64,000 bases of DNA from Sphingomonas hengshuiensis (lineage in GTDB: Bacteria; Pseudomonadota; Alphaproteobacteria; Sphingomonadales; Sphingomonadaceae). The stretch is from the NCBI RefSeq assembly GCF_000935025.1, contig NZ_CP010836.1, positions 1,674,001 to 1,738,000 on the forward strand. Direction: 5' to 3'. This document shows, piece after piece, positions 62,901-64,000 of the stretch. Every line of letters starts with the position of its first letter. Positions within the stretch are counted from its first letter, which is position 1. A program made the translations under genes and the position numbers. The notes beneath the pieces are model-generated. The model had not been told where the DNA came from, made no database searches, and saw nothing but the letters and a program-made list of their open reading frames with translations.

Positions 62901-63703
62901 TGAATCAGGTCAAAGGTTTCCAGCGAAATCAGGCCCTCATGCTGGGCCTTCTGCAAGGGCAGCTTCCAGCTTGGAACCTCAAGATAGCCCGCATAAAGCG
63001 GCTGGGTCAGTATCTGATGCACGCGCTCATTCAGAACCAAGCCGTCCCGGCCAGTCGGGAAGGGAGGCGTTGCTTCAAAAAACCGCTTCACCTCCGCCTG
63101 TGAATCGAAGCGGCCAGACGCATAGCCTTCCAGCGCCTCTTTGATGATCGAGGCCAGCGGCTCATTGCGCACCAGCACTTTGCCGCCGCCGGACTGGCGC
63201 TCGAAGCGATAACCCCATGGTGCCTGAAACACCCAATAGCCGTTCATGACGCGGGCGCGCATCCGGTTCTTGGTCTGCTCGGCATTCTTCTGGCGCTGAT
63301 GCTGGGCCGCGCTGGCCAGCACGTTCTCCATGAACAGGCTGTCCGAATCCTCGCGGAACACGATGGACGGCGATTCCAGCAGGCCACCGGCTGCGGAAAT
63401 GTCATCACGCAGCTTGCGGAATGAGACGACATCGCGGGCAAGGCGGGAGAGATCATCGATGATGATGACCAGCGGATCGCGGCGATTTTTGCGGAGCATG
63501 GCGAGCGCGGCGCGCATCGCTGGCCGGTCAGCGGTTGCGCCGGTGTAATCCTCACGGAATACTTCCAGCACGTCCAACTGGCGATAAGCCGCATATTCCC
63601 GGCAGCGCGTTTCCTGGCTGCCGAGGCCGTCGCCGCGCACCTTCTGTTTCGCGTCGGACACGCGGCAATAGATAATAGCTTTCTGGTTTGTGTTTCTGCT
63701 CAT
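62901..63703 (-). pseudogene. Serine recombinase, N-terminal fragment (interrupted by the IS)
   Basis: The catalytic resolvase domain starts at the ATG at 63703: AIIYCRVSDAKQ with the nucleophilic Ser, then DLSRLARDV, typical of large serine recombinases. The Recombinase domain follows (LNERVHQILTQPLYAGYLEVPSW). True sequence ends at ETFDLI, where the IS begins; an open frame runs into the IS and stops at 62795. Together with the fragment at 60717 it forms one gene. The start overlaps the stop of the preceding small gene. Confidence 0.9.
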
Positions 63704-63996
63704 GGCGCAATCTGCCCCTTCGGGCCTGAATCGATATGGTTCGCGCCCCCGGCATCGGGGTCAACAGTTTCATGTTCTGGATTGGCTTGGATGTTAGCAC
63801 GTTCAAAGGCCGCCTGAAAACGGCTCTTTTGACCGGCTGCCAGGGAAATCTGATCGGTCTGAACGCCGAAGGCGCTATCGACAAAATGCGACATGATGGA
63901 ATGGACGATGCAGATCAGCTCGTCCTTGCGTTCTACGGACAAATTGATCCCGGCAACAAGTTGCCGGTACTGCTCCATATCTTGTGTCGAAATCAC
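63700..63996 (-). CDS. Small protein gene preceding the recombinase (may be 5'-truncated)
   Basis: Up to 98 aa, reading MEQYRQLVAGINLSVERKDELICIVHSIMSHFVDSAFGVQ, and so on. The start may be the GTG at 63996 or the ATG at 63978; the window ends four bases further, so a longer gene is possible. It overlaps the recombinase start by ATGA, implying co-expression. Proteins of this kind are often found directly before element recombinases, but no function is known. No domain is recognised. Confidence 0.65.
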   Translation of the reverse strand: MISTQDMEQYRQLVAGINLSVERKDELICIVHSIMSHFVDSAFGVQTDQISLAAGQKSRFQAAFERANIQANPEHETVDPDAGGANHIDSGPKGQIAP

Positions 63997-64000
63997 CGAC

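Noticed and set aside
1..64000. CRISPR arrays, rRNA genes and phage structural genes
   Set aside because: No regularly spaced repeats, rRNA signatures or capsid/tail genes were seen. Only the recombinase edge of a mobile element is present.

Overview
The window looks like a chromosomal segment of a high-GC alphaproteobacterium, most likely a sphingomonad. The clues are two TonB-dependent receptors, runs of secreted peptidases, dense operons with ATGA/TGATG stop-start overlaps, and GTG/TTG starts. Species cannot be named from the sequence alone.

Region 1 (1-9.0 kb) is a scavenging module: a truncated TonB receptor, an NTF2-like secreted protein, an M24 peptidase, two tandem amidohydrolases, a Tat-exported DUF885 metallopeptidase, and a DUF3311/sodium-solute symporter pair. 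Region 2 (9.0-17 kb) has a LysR regulator divergent from an operon of a DapA-family lyase/deaminase and a three-part FAD/2Fe-2S/NAD dehydrogenase of the hydroxyproline/opine/HCN-synthase type. A VOC protein, a RidA protein, a MarR regulator and a third amidohydrolase follow. Region 3 (17-24 kb) has a TPR-2OG/Fe(II) oxygenase fusion, an isatin-hydrolase-like metal cyclase, split indolepyruvate:ferredoxin oxidoreductase genes (iorA, iorB) and a MarR regulator.

Region 4 (24-37.5 kb) is a peptide-use block. A leftward operon carries TonB receptor, S9 peptidase, DUF885, DUF3830, BASS transporter and FAD oxidase, followed by two further DUF885 genes whose metal motif is altered. Region 5 (37.6-46.4 kb) is a compact aryl-CoA operon: a 2-aminobenzoyl-CoA (or salicylyl-CoA) monooxygenase/reductase, SDR, MarR, enoyl-CoA hydratase, acyl-CoA dehydrogenase, thioesterase, RidA and glutaryl-CoA dehydrogenase. 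Regions 3 and 5 can be read as one pathway: isatin to isatinate, then to anthraniloyl-CoA by IorAB without a CoA ligase, then dearomatisation and beta-oxidation.

Region 6 (46.4-57.4 kb) is respiratory: cytochrome c oxidase with subunits I and III fused, its assembly factors, a formate/nitrite channel, a YdeP-type molybdopterin oxidoreductase, and fdhD, moeA and mobA. Region 7 (57.6-60.8 kb) is housekeeping: purC, purS, purQ, two small membrane proteins, yhhQ and tRNA-Arg(UCU). Region 8 (60.7-64 kb) is the left edge of a mobile element in the tRNA. Its serine recombinase gene is split by a 1,340-bp IS110/IS1111-family insertion sequence. Removing the IS and one copy of a 3-bp repeat restores the recombinase frame.
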